Assembly (NCBI RefSeq): GCF_024448985.1
Contig: NZ_JAMOII010000008.1
Coordinates: 87,290 to 151,289 of the forward strand
DNA: 64,000 bases
Reading direction: 5' to 3'
From: Stutzerimonas stutzeri
GTDB lineage: Bacteria; Pseudomonadota; Gammaproteobacteria; Pseudomonadales; Pseudomonadaceae
Shown: positions 13,728-22,553 of the stretch, one piece after another
How positions within the stretch are numbered: position 1 is the stretch's first letter
How the letters are laid out: the number at the start of each line of letters is the position of its first letter
Program-made: the position numbers and the translations under genes
The notes under the pieces: model-generated
What the model was told of the DNA's origin: nothing
The model's input: the letters and a program-made list of their open reading frames with translations, nothing else
The model's database searches: none

Positions 13728-13924
13728 TCGGCCGAACAAGTTCGGCCCTACGGGCATGTGACCACCTCCGCACTGGCGCATGTCCAAGCTTGGCCGAATG
13801 AATTCGGCCCTACGGGACGTGACCGCCGCCCAATCGGTGCATGCCTAACTCGACCGAAAATCGCCCTACGGGTGCTACCGCTGCTGCACCGACCTTCTCT
13901 GTAGGGCCGAATTTATTCGGCCGC
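13728..13924. repeat. Cluster of REP palindromes upstream of the RAYT
   Basis: Four elements are visible: GGCCGAACAAGTTCGGCC near 13730-13747, GGCCGAATGAATTCGGCC near 13792-13809, a diverged one near 13851-13871, and GTAGGGCCGAATTTATTCGG at 13901-13920. All carry the GTAGGGC or GCCCTAC edge. The rest of 13680-14107 before ureD shows no gene. Confidence 0.85.
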
Positions 13925-14107
13925 GCCAGTCGCCGCACCACTTTCGGGCACGACAAATACGCTGCACACATCAAGCAGCACCACGCCGGTGCAGCCACCG
14001 GTTTCTAGCCCTCTCAAGACGCTGCTGCGGCAAGGCACAGCGGTCTTGCCACCCACAAGGCACGACTATTGCTGAATGACGGTTCAACCATTGATGAACC
14101 TTCGGCA

Positions 14108-14941
14108 ATGACAGCGCTGACTTCCCTGTTTACTCCTCATTGGCACGCTGAGCTGGAACTCGGCTACGCGCGTTTCGGCGAGACGACGCGCCCGGTGTTA
14201 CGCCGCCACAGCGGCCCGCTACGGGTGCAGAAGCATCTGTATGCCGAGGGCCCAGAAGTCTGCCAACACATCATCGTGCACCCACCAGGCGGGATTGCTG
14301 GCGGTGATCGCTTGGACATCAGCGCCACGGTCGGCCCCAGCGCCTGGGCACAGCTGACCAGTCCCGGTGCAGCCAAGTGGTATCGCGCCGCCGCCCCGGC
14401 GTTCCAGCAATTGGCACTGCGTGTCGAAGCCGGCGCCACGCTCGAATGGCTGCCGCAGGAGACCATCGTCTATTCCGCTGCGCAGGCCGAGTTGTCCACG
14501 GCTATCGAACTGGAAGGTGACGCCAGGCTGTTCTACTGGGACATGGTCGCGCTGGGCCGCCCCGCGGCGAACGAACGTTTCGACGCCGGGCATTTCCAGG
14601 CGCAACTGGAAATCCGCCGTGACGGCGAACTGCTCTGGCACGAATGCCAGCGCGTTATCGGCGGTGACGGTTTGCTGGATTCGCCGATCGGTTTCGATGG
14701 CCAACCGGTGTTCGCCACCCTGATCGCCACGGGAGAAATCGACGCCGGGTTGATGGAGCGCTGCCGCGAACTACCGAGCCGGGTTCGCGGCGACCTGACA
14801 CAACTGCCGGGGCTAATCGTCGGCCGCTGCCTGGCCCGCGAAGCCCTGCATGCCCGTGCCTGGCTGATCGAGCTGTGGCGCTTGCTGCGCCCGGAGCTGC
14901 TAGGGCGCGAAGCCGTACCGCCGAGAATCTGGAGTACCTGA
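14108..14941 (+). CDS. ureD: Urease accessory protein UreD
   Basis: This 277-residue protein acts with UreF and UreG in the apo-urease activation complex that delivers nickel to UreC. Recognisable UreD signatures are [14 protein letters not shown] near the N-terminus, [11 protein letters not shown], and [11 protein letters not shown] in the middle. I chose ATG 14108 ([18 protein letters not shown]), which gives a normal-length UreD; a TTG at 14069 would add 13 residues. Neither has a strong ribosome binding site. It is the first gene of the urea locus, followed by ureA 91 bp later. Confidence 0.92.
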   Translation: MTALTSLFTPHWHAELELGYARFGETTRPVLRRHSGPLRVQKHLYAEGPEVCQHIIVHPPGGIAGGDRLDISATVGPSAWAQLTSPGAAKWYRAAAPAFQQLALRVEAGATLEWLPQETIVYSAAQAELSTAIELEGDARLFYWDMVALGRPAANERFDAGHFQAQLEIRRDGELLWHECQRVIGGDGLLDSPIGFDGQPVFATLIATGEIDAGLMERCRELPSRVRGDLTQLPGLIVGRCLAREALHARAWLIELWRLLRPELLGREAVPPRIWST

Positions 14942-15032
14942 TCCATCGGTGAGCCAGGCTGCGCCATGGCTCACCGACTACCAAACCGCAGGTGGATGCG
15001 AAGAACGGCATCCGTCAATGAATGGAGCACCA

Positions 15033-15335
15033 ATGGACCTCACCCCAAGAGAAAAAGACAAGCTGCTGATCTTCACCGCCGGCCTGGTAGCCGAGCGCCG
15101 TCTGGCACGTGGTGTGAAGCTCAACTACCCGGAAGCGATGGCCTACATTTCCGCGGCGCTGCTTGAAGGCGCCCGCGACGGCCGGACGGTGGCCGAGCTG
15201 ATGCATTACGGCACCACTCTGCTCAGCCGCGAGCAGGTGATGGAAGGCGTGCCGGAAATGATTCCGGAGATCCAGGTCGAGGCCACCTTTCCGGACGGCA
15301 CCAAGCTAGTCACCGTCCATCAACCGATCGCCTGA
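15033..15335 (+). CDS. ureA: Urease gamma subunit
   Basis: This 100-residue small structural subunit begins [20 protein letters not shown] and has the typical length of stand-alone UreA. With UreB and UreC it forms the (alpha-beta-gamma)3 cytoplasmic enzyme that hydrolyses urea to ammonia and carbamate. The start at 15033 is preceded by GGAG. Upstream in-frame ATGs would extend the protein beyond the family length. It is followed by a hairpin repeat at 15346-15424 and then ureB. Confidence 0.96.
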   Translation: MDLTPREKDKLLIFTAGLVAERRLARGVKLNYPEAMAYISAALLEGARDGRTVAELMHYGTTLLSREQVMEGVPEMIPEIQVEATFPDGTKLVTVHQPIA

Positions 15336-15345
15336 CGGCAGCCAT

Positions 15346-15424
15346 AAGCTCAACGCTGGAAGCTGGAAGCCAGAGCGATTCCAGCGGCTTTATTCGCTAC
15401 CAGCTTCTGGCTTCAAGCTTCCCG
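15346..15424. repeat. Intra-operon hairpin repeat (GCTGGAAGC family), copy 1
   Basis: The left arm at 15355-15377 contains GCTGGAAGCTGGAAGCCAG, and the right arm at 15395-15424 contains CAGCTTCTGGCTTCAAGCTT. Together they form an imperfect long stem-loop between ureA and ureB. Related elements lie at 15755-15841 and 36931-37004. Confidence 0.85.
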
Positions 15425-15444
15425 CTCAATTACGGAGTAATGCC

Positions 15445-15750
15445 ATGATCCCCGGCGAATACCAGATCCAGGACGGCGACATCGAGCTCAACGCCGGCCG
15501 CCGCACCCTGACCCTGAGCGTGGCCAACGGCGGCGACCGCCCAATCCAGGTCGGCTCGCACTATCACTTCTTCGAAACCAACGACGCCCTCAGTTTCGAC
15601 CGCGCCGCCGCACGCGGCATGCGCCTGAACATCCCCGCCGGTACCGCAGTGCGCTTCGAGCCAGGCCAGAGCCGCGAGGTCGAGCTGGTCGAGCTGGCCG
15701 GTGATCGCCGAGTGTTCGGTTTTGCCGGGCGGGTGATGGGCGACCTCTGA
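15445..15750 (+). CDS. ureB: Urease beta subunit
   Basis: This 101-residue structural subunit begins [19 protein letters not shown] and contains the conserved VGSHYHFFE motif. It packs against UreC in the urease trimer. The size is normal for an unfused beta subunit. GGAG about eight bases before the ATG supports the start. Hairpin repeats of the same family lie on both sides, separating it from ureA and ureC. Confidence 0.96.
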   Translation: MIPGEYQIQDGDIELNAGRRTLTLSVANGGDRPIQVGSHYHFFETNDALSFDRAAARGMRLNIPAGTAVRFEPGQSREVELVELAGDRRVFGFAGRVMGDL

Positions 15751-15754
15751 TGAC

Positions 15755-15841
15755 GAGCTGGAAGCCAGAAGCTGGAAGCTCGAAGAAAAGCGCGTCCGAA
15801 TTGCTTTCAGCTTCTAGCTTCCGGCTTCCGGCTTCCAGCTA
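15755..15841. repeat. Intra-operon hairpin repeat (GCTGGAAGC family), copy 2
   Basis: The arm GAGCTGGAAGCCAGAAGCTG pairs imperfectly with TTCTAGCTTCCGGCTTCCGG, and the element ends just before the ureC ribosome binding site (GAAAGGA). It is the same family as copy 1. Confidence 0.85.
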
Positions 15842-15856
15842 TCGAAAGGAACAGAC

Positions 15857-17557
15857 ATGAAAATCAGTCGAAGCGCTTATGCCGACATGTTCGGCCCCAC
15901 CGTTGGCGACAAAGTGCGCCTGGCCGACACCGAGCTATGGATCGAAGTGGAGAAGGACTTCAACGTCTACGGCGATGAGGTGAAATTCGGCGGTGGCAAG
16001 GTCATCCGCGACGGCATGGGCCAGAGCCAGCTGTGTGCTGCCGACGTGGTCGATACAGTGATCACCAATGCGCTGATCGTCGATCACTGGGGCATCGTCA
16101 AGGCAGACGTTGGCCTAAAGGACGGGCGTATCGCCGCCATCGGCAAGGCCGGAAATCCGGATATTCAGCCCGGCGTGACCATCGCTATTGGCGGGGCCAC
16201 CGAAGTCATCGCCGGTGAAGGCATGATCCTCACCGCGGGCGGTATCGACAGCCATATCCATTTCATCTGCCCGCAGCAGATCGAAGAAGCCCTCATGAGC
16301 GGCACCACTACCATGATCGGCGGCGGCACGGGACCGGCTACCGGCACCTACGCCACCACCGTGACACCCGGCCCTTGGCATATGGCGCGCATGCTCCAGG
16401 CCGCCGAGGCCTTTCCGATGAACATCGGCTTCACCGGCAAGGGCAATGTCTCGCTGCCCGAGCCGCTGATCGAACAGATCCAGGCTGGCGCCATCGGCCT
16501 CAAGCTGCATGAAGACTGGGGGACCACGCCGGCGGCCATCGACAATTGCCTGAGCGTGGCCGACCAGTACGATATCCAGGTGGCGATCCATACCGACACA
16601 CTCAACGAATCAGGCTTCGTCGAGACGACGCTGGGAGCATTCAAGGGCCGCACCATTCACACCTACCACACCGAGGGTGCGGGAGGCGGTCACGCGCCGG
16701 ACATCATCAAGGCCTGCGGCTTCCCCAACGTGCTACCCAGCTCGACCAACCCGACTCGGCCGTTCACCAAGAACACCATCGACGAGCATCTGGACATGCT
16801 CATGGTCTGCCATCACCTCGACCCGAGCATCGCCGAAGACGTGGCCTTCGCCGAGTCACGCATCCGCCGCGAGACCATCGCCGCCGAAGACATCCTCCAC
16901 GACCTCGGCGCCTTCTCCATGATCAGCTCCGACAGTCAGGCCATGGGCCGCGTCGGCGAAGTCATCACCCGCACCTGGCAGACCGCCGACAAAATGAAGA
17001 AGCAGCGCGGCGCCCTATCCGGCGACGGTCCTGGCAATGACAACTTCCGCGTGAAGCGCTACATCGCCAAGTACACCATCAACCCCGCTATCACCCATGG
17101 CATCAGTCACGAAGTCGGCTCCATCGAAATCGGCAAGTGGGCCGACCTGGTGCTCTGGCGGCCGGCATTCTTCGGCGTCAAACCGACCCTGATCCTCAAG
17201 GGCGGCGTCATTGCTGCCAGCCTGATGGGCGACGCCAACGCGTCGATTCCGACCCCCCAGCCGGTGCACTATCGGCCGATGTTCGGCAGCTACGGCGGTT
17301 CGCTGCATGCGTCGAGCTTTACCTTCATCAGCCAGGCCGCGTTTGAGGCCGGCGTGCCGGAGCAGCTCGGGCTGAAGAAAAAAATAGGCGTGGTAAAGGG
17401 CTGTCGGACGGTGCAGAAAAAGGACCTGATTCATAACGACTACACGCCACAGATCGACGTCGACCCGCAGAACTACCAGGTGAAAGCAGATGGCCAGCTG
17501 CTCTGGTGCGAGCCAGCCGAGGTGTTGCCGATGGCGCAGCGGTATTTCCTGTTCTGA
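15857..17557 (+). CDS. ureC: Urease alpha (catalytic) subunit
   Basis: This 566-residue subunit carries the dinuclear nickel site. The ligands H133 and H135 are in GGIDSHIHF, the bridging carbamylated lysine is K216 in GLKLHEDWG, and the flap histidine region is MVCHHLD. All key residues are present and the length is normal, so the enzyme should be active once the accessory proteins load nickel. A GAAAGGA ribosome binding site precedes the ATG. The next gene is a transporter; ureE, which often follows directly, comes later. Confidence 0.98.
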   Translation: MKISRSAYADMFGPTVGDKVRLADTELWIEVEKDFNVYGDEVKFGGGKVIRDGMGQSQLCAADVVDTVITNALIVDHWGIVKADVGLKDGRIAAIGKAGNPDIQPGVTIAIGGATEVIAGEGMILTAGGIDSHIHFICPQQIEEALMSGTTTMIGGGTGPATGTYATTVTPGPWHMARMLQAAEAFPMNIGFTGKGNVSLPEPLIEQIQAGAIGLKLHEDWGTTPAAIDNCLSVADQYDIQVAIHTDTLNESGFVETTLGAFKGRTIHTYHTEGAGGGHAPDIIKACGFPNVLPSSTNPTRPFTKNTIDEHLDMLMVCHHLDPSIAEDVAFAESRIRRETIAAEDILHDLGAFSMISSDSQAMGRVGEVITRTWQTADKMKKQRGALSGDGPGNDNFRVKRYIAKYTINPAITHGISHEVGSIEIGKWADLVLWRPAFFGVKPTLILKGGVIAASLMGDANASIPTPQPVHYRPMFGSYGGSLHASSFTFISQAAFEAGVPEQLGLKKKIGVVKGCRTVQKKDLIHNDYTPQIDVDPQNYQVKADGQLLWCEPAEVLPMAQRYFLF

Positions 17558-17980
17558 TCCTGCTGTTCTGACTCAACGTGCCGTACAGCGGCGGAAAAAT
17601 TTCCGCCCTACGGATCACGGTCATTCAACACACCGCTCGAAGCGGAACACCGTGGGTTTTAACCCGCCATCGGCGCTCGGCTCAGCGCTGCAACGCAACG
17701 CAACGGCGAAAGAATCCACTTCAGCACCCCGCCGGGGCATGCGAGGTTTTTCTTGCGAGCTATCGGTGCATTACAGGGCGATTCGCGACCGGCCGCCCGG
17801 TTTTTTCATCGTCGCTTGTATACAAAGCGCATAGCGAAACATGCCGGACGGTCTAAGCTTCCGGTATCGAGCATGAACCGAGCGATCAACAATTTGCTCG
17901 ATGCCTCGCGGGCCGAGCCGTACGCGGAACAAGAACTGCATACACCTATGCCACCTTGTCTTGCATACAGAGCGCACGCC
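17558..17980. other. Intergenic region between ureC and the NCS1 permease
   Basis: This 423-bp gap contains a palindrome (GGCGGAAAAATTTCCGCC, 17590-17607) that could end ureC transcription or be a REP relative. It also contains two related GntR-like operator candidates, listed separately. I see no gene here; open frames in the region lack family features. Confidence 0.6.
17815..17976 (+). promoter_or_regulatory. Two copies of a GntR-like operator candidate
   Basis: CTTGTATACAAAGCGCA at 17815-17831 includes the perfect palindrome TTGTATACAA. A second copy, CTTGCATACAGAGCGCA, at 17960-17976 matches 15 of 17 bases and ends four bases before the permease ATG. TTGTATACAA-type palindromes are typical of GntR-family repressor sites. 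The regulator is not encoded in this window. Confidence 0.5.
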
Positions 17981-19447
17981 ATGAACCACGACGATTTCAA
18001 TATCAAGCGGATCGATACCAGCCTGCACAACGCCGACCTTGCGCCCTTGTCCCCCGCGAAGCGCAAATGGGGCTGGTTCGAAATTTTCAACGTCTGGTCC
18101 AACGATATCCAGAGCCTGTTCGGCTACACCCTAGCTGCCACCCTGTTCATCAGCTATGGCCTGAACGGCTGGGCGGTGCTTGCAGGAATCGTACTGGCGG
18201 GGTTCATCGTCATGGGGTTGGTGCAGTTGACCGGCAAACCCAGCGTCAAGTACGGCATCCCCTTCCCGGTCATGGCCCGCGCCAGCATGGGCGTGCGCGG
18301 GGCGAACTTCCCTGCGGTAGTACGCGGCATCGTGGCGATCTTCTGGTACGGCGTGCAGACCTACTTCGCCTCCACGGCGGTAGCGCTGTTGATCCGCACG
18401 CTGTTCGGTCCTGGCTCGGATGCGACGCTGCTGGGCCTGACCTTCATCGATTGGATGGCCTACGTGATCGTCTGCGTATTCCAGGTGGCGTTATTCGTGC
18501 GCGGCGTAGATTGGGTCACACGATTCCTCAACTGGGCCGGCCCGCTGGTCTATCTGGTGATGATCGCGATGATGATCGCCATCTGCTACAAGGCCGGGCC
18601 GGGTCTCATCGGCGCGCTTGGCAGCATTTTCAGCGGCACCGGCAGCTATACCGGCGGCCCCATCGCCGCATTTGCTGCGGTGGTCGGCACCATGGTGGCC
18701 TACTTCGCGGCCGTGGTGATCAATTACGGGGACTTTGCCCGCTTCGTAAAGAACGAGCGGCAGATGCGCATCGGCAATTTCCTGGGGCTTCCGGTGAGCC
18801 TTGCAATCTTCTCCATGATCGCTTTGGTGATTACGGCCGGCACCGTAGTAGTGTTCGGCGAGACGCTGACTAACCCGACCGATATCGTCGCGCGGATCGA
18901 TAATGTCGGCCTGACCCTGATCGCTGCGCTGACCTTCTTCGTCGCAACGGTGGGCATCAACCTGGTCGCCAACTTCATCCCCCCGGCCTACGACATCGCC
19001 AACCTGTCACCGGCCCGTATCAGTGCCCGTACCGGCGGATTCATCACCGCAACCATCGCCTTCTTCATCGGCGCACTCTGGGTATCCTTCATCAGCGCCG
19101 TAGGCATCGCCGCATTTGTCGACACGCTGGGCGCGGTGCTGGCGCCGCTGTACGGCATCCTCGTCGCCGACTACTACCTGATCCGCCGTCAGCAATTGAA
19201 CGTGCAGGAGCTGTTCTCGGCGGAACCAGGTTCGACCTACTACTTCAGCGCAGGCTGGAATCGCAAGGCGATCATCGCCTTCGGCATCAGCTCGCTGTTC
19301 TCGGTCGCATCGGTATGGACGCCCGGCCTGGAAAGCCTGTCGGGCTTCGCCTGGTTGCTCGGCGCGCTATTTGGTGGAGTCGTGCATTACCTGCTGATGC
19401 GTAAACACCCGGTGGCTTCAGGTGTAGCACCCGCTGCGACGCCGTAA
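17981..19447 (+). CDS. NCS1-family nucleobase/allantoin permease
   Basis: This 488-residue, roughly 12-helix inner-membrane protein belongs to the nucleobase:cation symporter-1 family. Recognisable segments are KWGWFEIFNVWSNDIQSLFGY in the first helix region, KYGIPFPVMARASMGVRGAN, and NYGDFARF in the middle. The substrate is probably a purine or pyrimidine breakdown product such as allantoin, uracil or a hydantoin; sequence alone does not decide. Its place between ureC and ureE suggests import of a nitrogen source degraded through urea. The start at 17981 (MNHDDFNIKR) was chosen over the longer frame from 17753 because family members begin near here. No strong ribosome binding site is visible. 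Confidence 0.85.
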   Translation: MNHDDFNIKRIDTSLHNADLAPLSPAKRKWGWFEIFNVWSNDIQSLFGYTLAATLFISYGLNGWAVLAGIVLAGFIVMGLVQLTGKPSVKYGIPFPVMARASMGVRGANFPAVVRGIVAIFWYGVQTYFASTAVALLIRTLFGPGSDATLLGLTFIDWMAYVIVCVFQVALFVRGVDWVTRFLNWAGPLVYLVMIAMMIAICYKAGPGLIGALGSIFSGTGSYTGGPIAAFAAVVGTMVAYFAAVVINYGDFARFVKNERQMRIGNFLGLPVSLAIFSMIALVITAGTVVVFGETLTNPTDIVARIDNVGLTLIAALTFFVATVGINLVANFIPPAYDIANLSPARISARTGGFITATIAFFIGALWVSFISAVGIAAFVDTLGAVLAPLYGILVADYYLIRRQQLNVQELFSAEPGSTYYFSAGWNRKAIIAFGISSLFSVASVWTPGLESLSGFAWLLGALFGGVVHYLLMRKHPVASGVAPAATP

Positions 19448-19770
19448 AGGGAGCGGGTCCGAACGGATCGGTCAGAAAGGATCGGTTCGTTCGATTTTGC
19501 AACGCCCGCGAACAGCTGATTCGCTAAGCGCATCGCCACACGGATCACCATTTTCGCAATCGGCACCACTGCGCCATCGCAACTGACGATCCTTACTGCC
19601 GGAACGGGCAGCGCACCAATGTAATGCGCGACGCTTTTCAGCGCACCACGACGACACAGATCGAGCCCCATTTTCAGGCACACCGGCCACTGCAGCCCGC
19701 ACGACACGTCTATGAGGAAGGTTGGCAAGGGCCTTGCTCTGCTTGCGTCATCACACAAGCGGAACTGCCC

Positions 19771-20271
19771 ATGCTGGTCATTCATCAACGCACCACCCCA
19801 CAGGCCAAAGGCGACGCCGAGCTGGAACTGAGCTACGAGGCGCGCAGCAAGTCGCGCCTGCGCTGCTTTACCACCGATGGCGAGGAAGTTGGGCTGTTTC
19901 TCGAACGCGGCCAGCCGCCACTGCATGACGGTGAATGCTTGCAGGCCCAGGACGGCCGCATCGTCATCGTGCGCGCCCGCGCCGAACAGCTGCTCCACGT
20001 AACCTGCTCCAGCAGCTTCGAACTGACCCGGGCTGCCTACCACCTGGGCAATCGCCATGTAGCCCTACAAGTCGGAGATGGCTGGCTGCGCTTGCTCGAC
20101 GACTACGTGCTCAAGGACATGCTGCTGCAACTGGGCGCCAACGTCGAACCCATCGAAGCGCCCTTCCAGCCGGAACACGGCGCCTACGGCGGCGGTCACC
20201 ACCACTCCCACGCCGGCGAAGCCGAATTCAGCTACGCGCCGAGGCTGCACCAGTTCGGCGCGCGCCGGTGA
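19771..20271 (+). CDS. ureE: Urease accessory protein UreE
   Basis: This 166-residue nickel metallochaperone has the DYVLKDMLLQLG C-terminal core motif and a histidine-rich tail (GGGHHHSHAGE, residues about 144-155) that binds nickel. It hands nickel to UreG. The ATG at 19771 (MLVIHQRTT) gives the usual length; the frame is open from 19624 but no family member starts there. Its stop overlaps the GTG of ureF by three bases, implying translational coupling. Confidence 0.95.
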   Translation: MLVIHQRTTPQAKGDAELELSYEARSKSRLRCFTTDGEEVGLFLERGQPPLHDGECLQAQDGRIVIVRARAEQLLHVTCSSSFELTRAAYHLGNRHVALQVGDGWLRLLDDYVLKDMLLQLGANVEPIEAPFQPEHGAYGGGHHHSHAGEAEFSYAPRLHQFGARR

Positions 20272-20945
20272 ATCCGGCTGCGTTCGCGCTGCTGCGGCTG
20301 GCCAGTCCCCAGCTGCCTATTGGCAGCTACAGCTATTCGCAGGGCCTGGAAATGGCGGTGGAGCAAGGGTTGGTACAGGACGAGACCAGTGCCCGGCGCT
20401 GGCTCGGCGACCAGTTGCTGCTCAATCTGGCGCGCTTCGAAATGCCGCTGCTGCTGGCCCATTGCGAGGCAGCCGCCGCCGAAGACTGGTTCGAACTGGA
20501 GCGCCTGGCCGCACGTAATCGTGCCAGCCGCGAAACGCGAGAGCTGCGCCTGGAAAGCAGGCAGATGGGCTATTCACTCAAGCAATTGCTGAGCAACCTG
20601 CCAGAACTGGACGACCCCGCCCGCGCTCTGTTTGCACGCATTGAAGAACCCGGCCTCGCCCTCGGCTGGGCGCTGGCTGCGCGCGCTTGGGCCATCTCGC
20701 CCGACGATGCACTCAGCGCCTGGCTTTGGGGCTGGCTGGAAAACCAGCTGGCCGTGCTGATGAAAACCTTGCCGCTGGGCCAACAGGCTGCCCAACGGCT
20801 GACGTCCGAACTGCTGCCGACGCTGGAGCAGGCCCAGCGTGCCGCGAGCGAGATCGATCCCAAGCACTGGGGCAGCGCCCCCTTTGGCCTGGCACTGACT
20901 TGTATGGCCCATGAGCGCCAGTACAGCCGGCTGTTCCGCTCATGA
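20268..20945 (+). CDS. ureF: Urease accessory protein UreF
   Basis: This 225-residue protein carries the UreF signature [20 protein letters not shown] at its N-terminus and [14 protein letters not shown] at its C-terminus. UreF bridges UreD and UreG in the activation complex and gates GTP-dependent nickel delivery. The start is GTG at 20268 inside the ureE stop (GTGA overlap), chosen because the protein then begins [14 protein letters not shown] like its relatives. ureG follows in the same direction. Confidence 0.94.
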   Translation: MNPAAFALLRLASPQLPIGSYSYSQGLEMAVEQGLVQDETSARRWLGDQLLLNLARFEMPLLLAHCEAAAAEDWFELERLAARNRASRETRELRLESRQMGYSLKQLLSNLPELDDPARALFARIEEPGLALGWALAARAWAISPDDALSAWLWGWLENQLAVLMKTLPLGQQAAQRLTSELLPTLEQAQRAASEIDPKHWGSAPFGLALTCMAHERQYSRLFRS

Positions 20946-21004
20946 ACGCAGCCGGCAGCGCCACATACGCAACCACACTCATTACCGCAACAGAGGACAT
21001 CACC

Positions 21005-21619
21005 ATGAACGCCCAACCCCTGCGTGTCGGCATTGGCGGCCCAGTCGGCTCCGGCAAGACCGCGCTGACCCTCGCCCTGTGCCTGGCCCTGCGCGAGCGC
21101 TACAACCTGGCCGTGGTCACCAACGATATCTATACCCAAGAAGACGCCCAGTTCCTGGTACGAAACGAGGCCCTGGCGCCCGAGCGCATCATCGGTGTGG
21201 AAACAGGCGGCTGCCCGCACACGGCGATCCGTGAGGACGCCTCGATCAATCTGGAAGCCGTCGATCAGCTCAACCGGCGCTTTCCAGGGCTGGACTTGAT
21301 CCTTGTCGAATCCGGCGGCGACAACCTGTCCGCCACCTTCAGTCCCGAGCTGTCCGACCTGACTATCTATGTGATCGACGTCTCGGCCGGCGACAAGCTG
21401 CCGCGCAAGGGCGGGCCGGGCATCTGCAAGTCCGACCTGCTGGTAATCAACAAGGTCGATCTGGCGCCGATGGTCGGTGCCTCGCTGGAGGTCATGGACC
21501 GCGACACCCGCAAGATGCGCGGCGACAAGCCCTTCGTCTTCAGCAACCAGAAGGTCGGCCAGGGTCTCGACGAGATCATCGCCTTCATCGAGAAACAAGG
21601 AATGCTCAACGCCGCCTGA
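21005..21619 (+). CDS. ureG: Urease accessory GTPase UreG
   Basis: This 204-residue SIMIBI-class GTPase has the P-loop GPVGSGKT (12-19), the nickel-binding CPH motif in [13 protein letters not shown], and NKVD for guanine recognition. It drives nickel insertion into UreC. The ATG at 21005 has GAGG upstream and gives the conserved [13 protein letters not shown] start; an ATG at 20942 overlapping the ureF stop would add 21 residues and is less likely. A REP-like element (21634-21670) separates it from ureJ. Confidence 0.96.
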   Translation: MNAQPLRVGIGGPVGSGKTALTLALCLALRERYNLAVVTNDIYTQEDAQFLVRNEALAPERIIGVETGGCPHTAIREDASINLEAVDQLNRRFPGLDLILVESGGDNLSATFSPELSDLTIYVIDVSAGDKLPRKGGPGICKSDLLVINKVDLAPMVGASLEVMDRDTRKMRGDKPFVFSNQKVGQGLDEIIAFIEKQGMLNAA

Positions 21620-21633
21620 GCGAAACCATTCCT

Positions 21634-21670
21634 ATAGGAGCGAGGGGGACCCCGAGTCCTTGCCCGCGAA
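21634..21670. repeat. REP-like palindrome
   Basis: ATAGGAGCGAGGGGGACCCC is followed by GAGTCCTTGCCCGCGAA. It is a diverged relative of the GTAGGAGCGAGCTTGCTCGC elements at 25626 and 55803. Confidence 0.65.
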
Positions 21671-21733
21671 ACCGCAAACCGCAACCGACCTTCACGAATC
21701 CTGACCGCTCTAGAAAAACCAAAGGGACACCGC

Positions 21734-22309
21734 ATGAACCTACACAGAAACTTCTTCCTCGCTTCCGCCCTGCTGCTCATCCCAGCATTGGCCTTTGCCC
21801 ATCCCGGCCATGACCATGCCGGGGTGATGTCCGGCATCGCTCACCCGATCCTGGGTCTCGATCACCTGCTGGCCATGCTAGCCGTCGGCCTGTGGGCTTC
21901 GCAGCAGCAGGGCAATGCACGTCTGGCTCTCCCACTGACCTTCGTCGCCACCATGCTCGTCGGCGGCCTGCTCGGCTTCGCCGGCATTGAGCTGCCACTC
22001 ATGGAAACCGGTATCGCCGGATCGGTCCTGGCGCTCGGCCTGCTGGTAGCGCTGGCGGTACGTCCGCCGCTGCCGCTGGCGGCCGGTCTGACCGCACTGT
22101 TCGCGATCAGCCACGGCATGGCCCACGGCCTGGAACTGCCGGAGCTGGCGAGCCCATGGGGTTATGCGGCCGGATTCATCGTCGCCACGGCGGCCCTGCA
22201 TGCTGCCGGTTACGCCGTCGCACGCAGCCTGCCGCAAGCCGCCGCGCCGCTGGTGCGTATCGCCGGCGCCGCCTCGGCACTGGCCGGCGCCTGGCTGCTG
22301 GCCGGCTGA
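21734..22309 (+). CDS. ureJ: HupE/UreJ family probable nickel permease
   Basis: This 191-residue membrane protein has a signal peptide (about 1-22, cleavage near AFA) followed by the family hallmark HPGHDH and then HPILGLDHLLAMLAVG. About six hydrophobic helices follow, with conserved FAISHGMAHGLELP. HupE/UreJ proteins import nickel or cobalt. Its location directly after ureG supports supplying nickel for urease. The ATG has AAAGGGA eight bases upstream. Confidence 0.93.
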   Translation: MNLHRNFFLASALLLIPALAFAHPGHDHAGVMSGIAHPILGLDHLLAMLAVGLWASQQQGNARLALPLTFVATMLVGGLLGFAGIELPLMETGIAGSVLALGLLVALAVRPPLPLAAGLTALFAISHGMAHGLELPELASPWGYAAGFIVATAALHAAGYAVARSLPQAAAPLVRIAGAASALAGAWLLAG

Positions 22310-22336
22310 GTAAGGGCAAATCAACCTCTAGCCTTC

Positions 22337-22351
22337 GCACCACGAGCGTGC
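22337..22351 (+). promoter_or_regulatory. NtrC-like enhancer site candidate
   Basis: GCAC-N7-GTGC matches the core of the NtrC consensus (TGCACC-N5-GGTGCA). It lies about 120 bp upstream of the sigma-54 promoter of urtA, a usual distance for an NtrC enhancer. The outer bases do not match. Confidence 0.45.
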
Positions 22352-22434
22352 AGAGCTCCGCTCCGTCGCATCCCCACCGCCCCGTTTTCGCACCATACCG
22401 ACGCGCCGCGCTTGTACGGCGCATGGTCGAAAAC

Positions 22435-22449
22435 GGGGGCAAAGCCCCC
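22435..22449 (+). terminator. Hairpin after ureJ, possible terminator
   Basis: GGGGGC-AAA-GCCCCC followed by ATTTAG is a compact GC-rich hairpin. A larger inverted repeat (CCCGTTTTCG at 22381-22390 against CGAAAACGGG at 22429-22438) encloses the region before it. The T tract is weak. Confidence 0.4.
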
Positions 22450-22471
22450 ATTTAGAGCGCTCCCGGAAGAA

Positions 22472-22487
22472 TTGGCACGGATGCTGC
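22472..22487 (+). promoter_or_regulatory. Sigma-54 promoter of urtA
   Basis: TTGGCACGGATGCTGC has the invariant GG (-24) and GC (-12) with exactly ten bases between them, and TGGCACG matches the -24 consensus fully. It sits 67 bp before the urtA ATG, as expected for a nitrogen-regulated urea transporter. Confidence 0.8.
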
Positions 22488-22553
22488 GATAGAGCTTCAC
22501 GTCCCCAAGGACCAACCCACAGTTGCGCATGGACAGCCAAGGAGCCGCCCACC

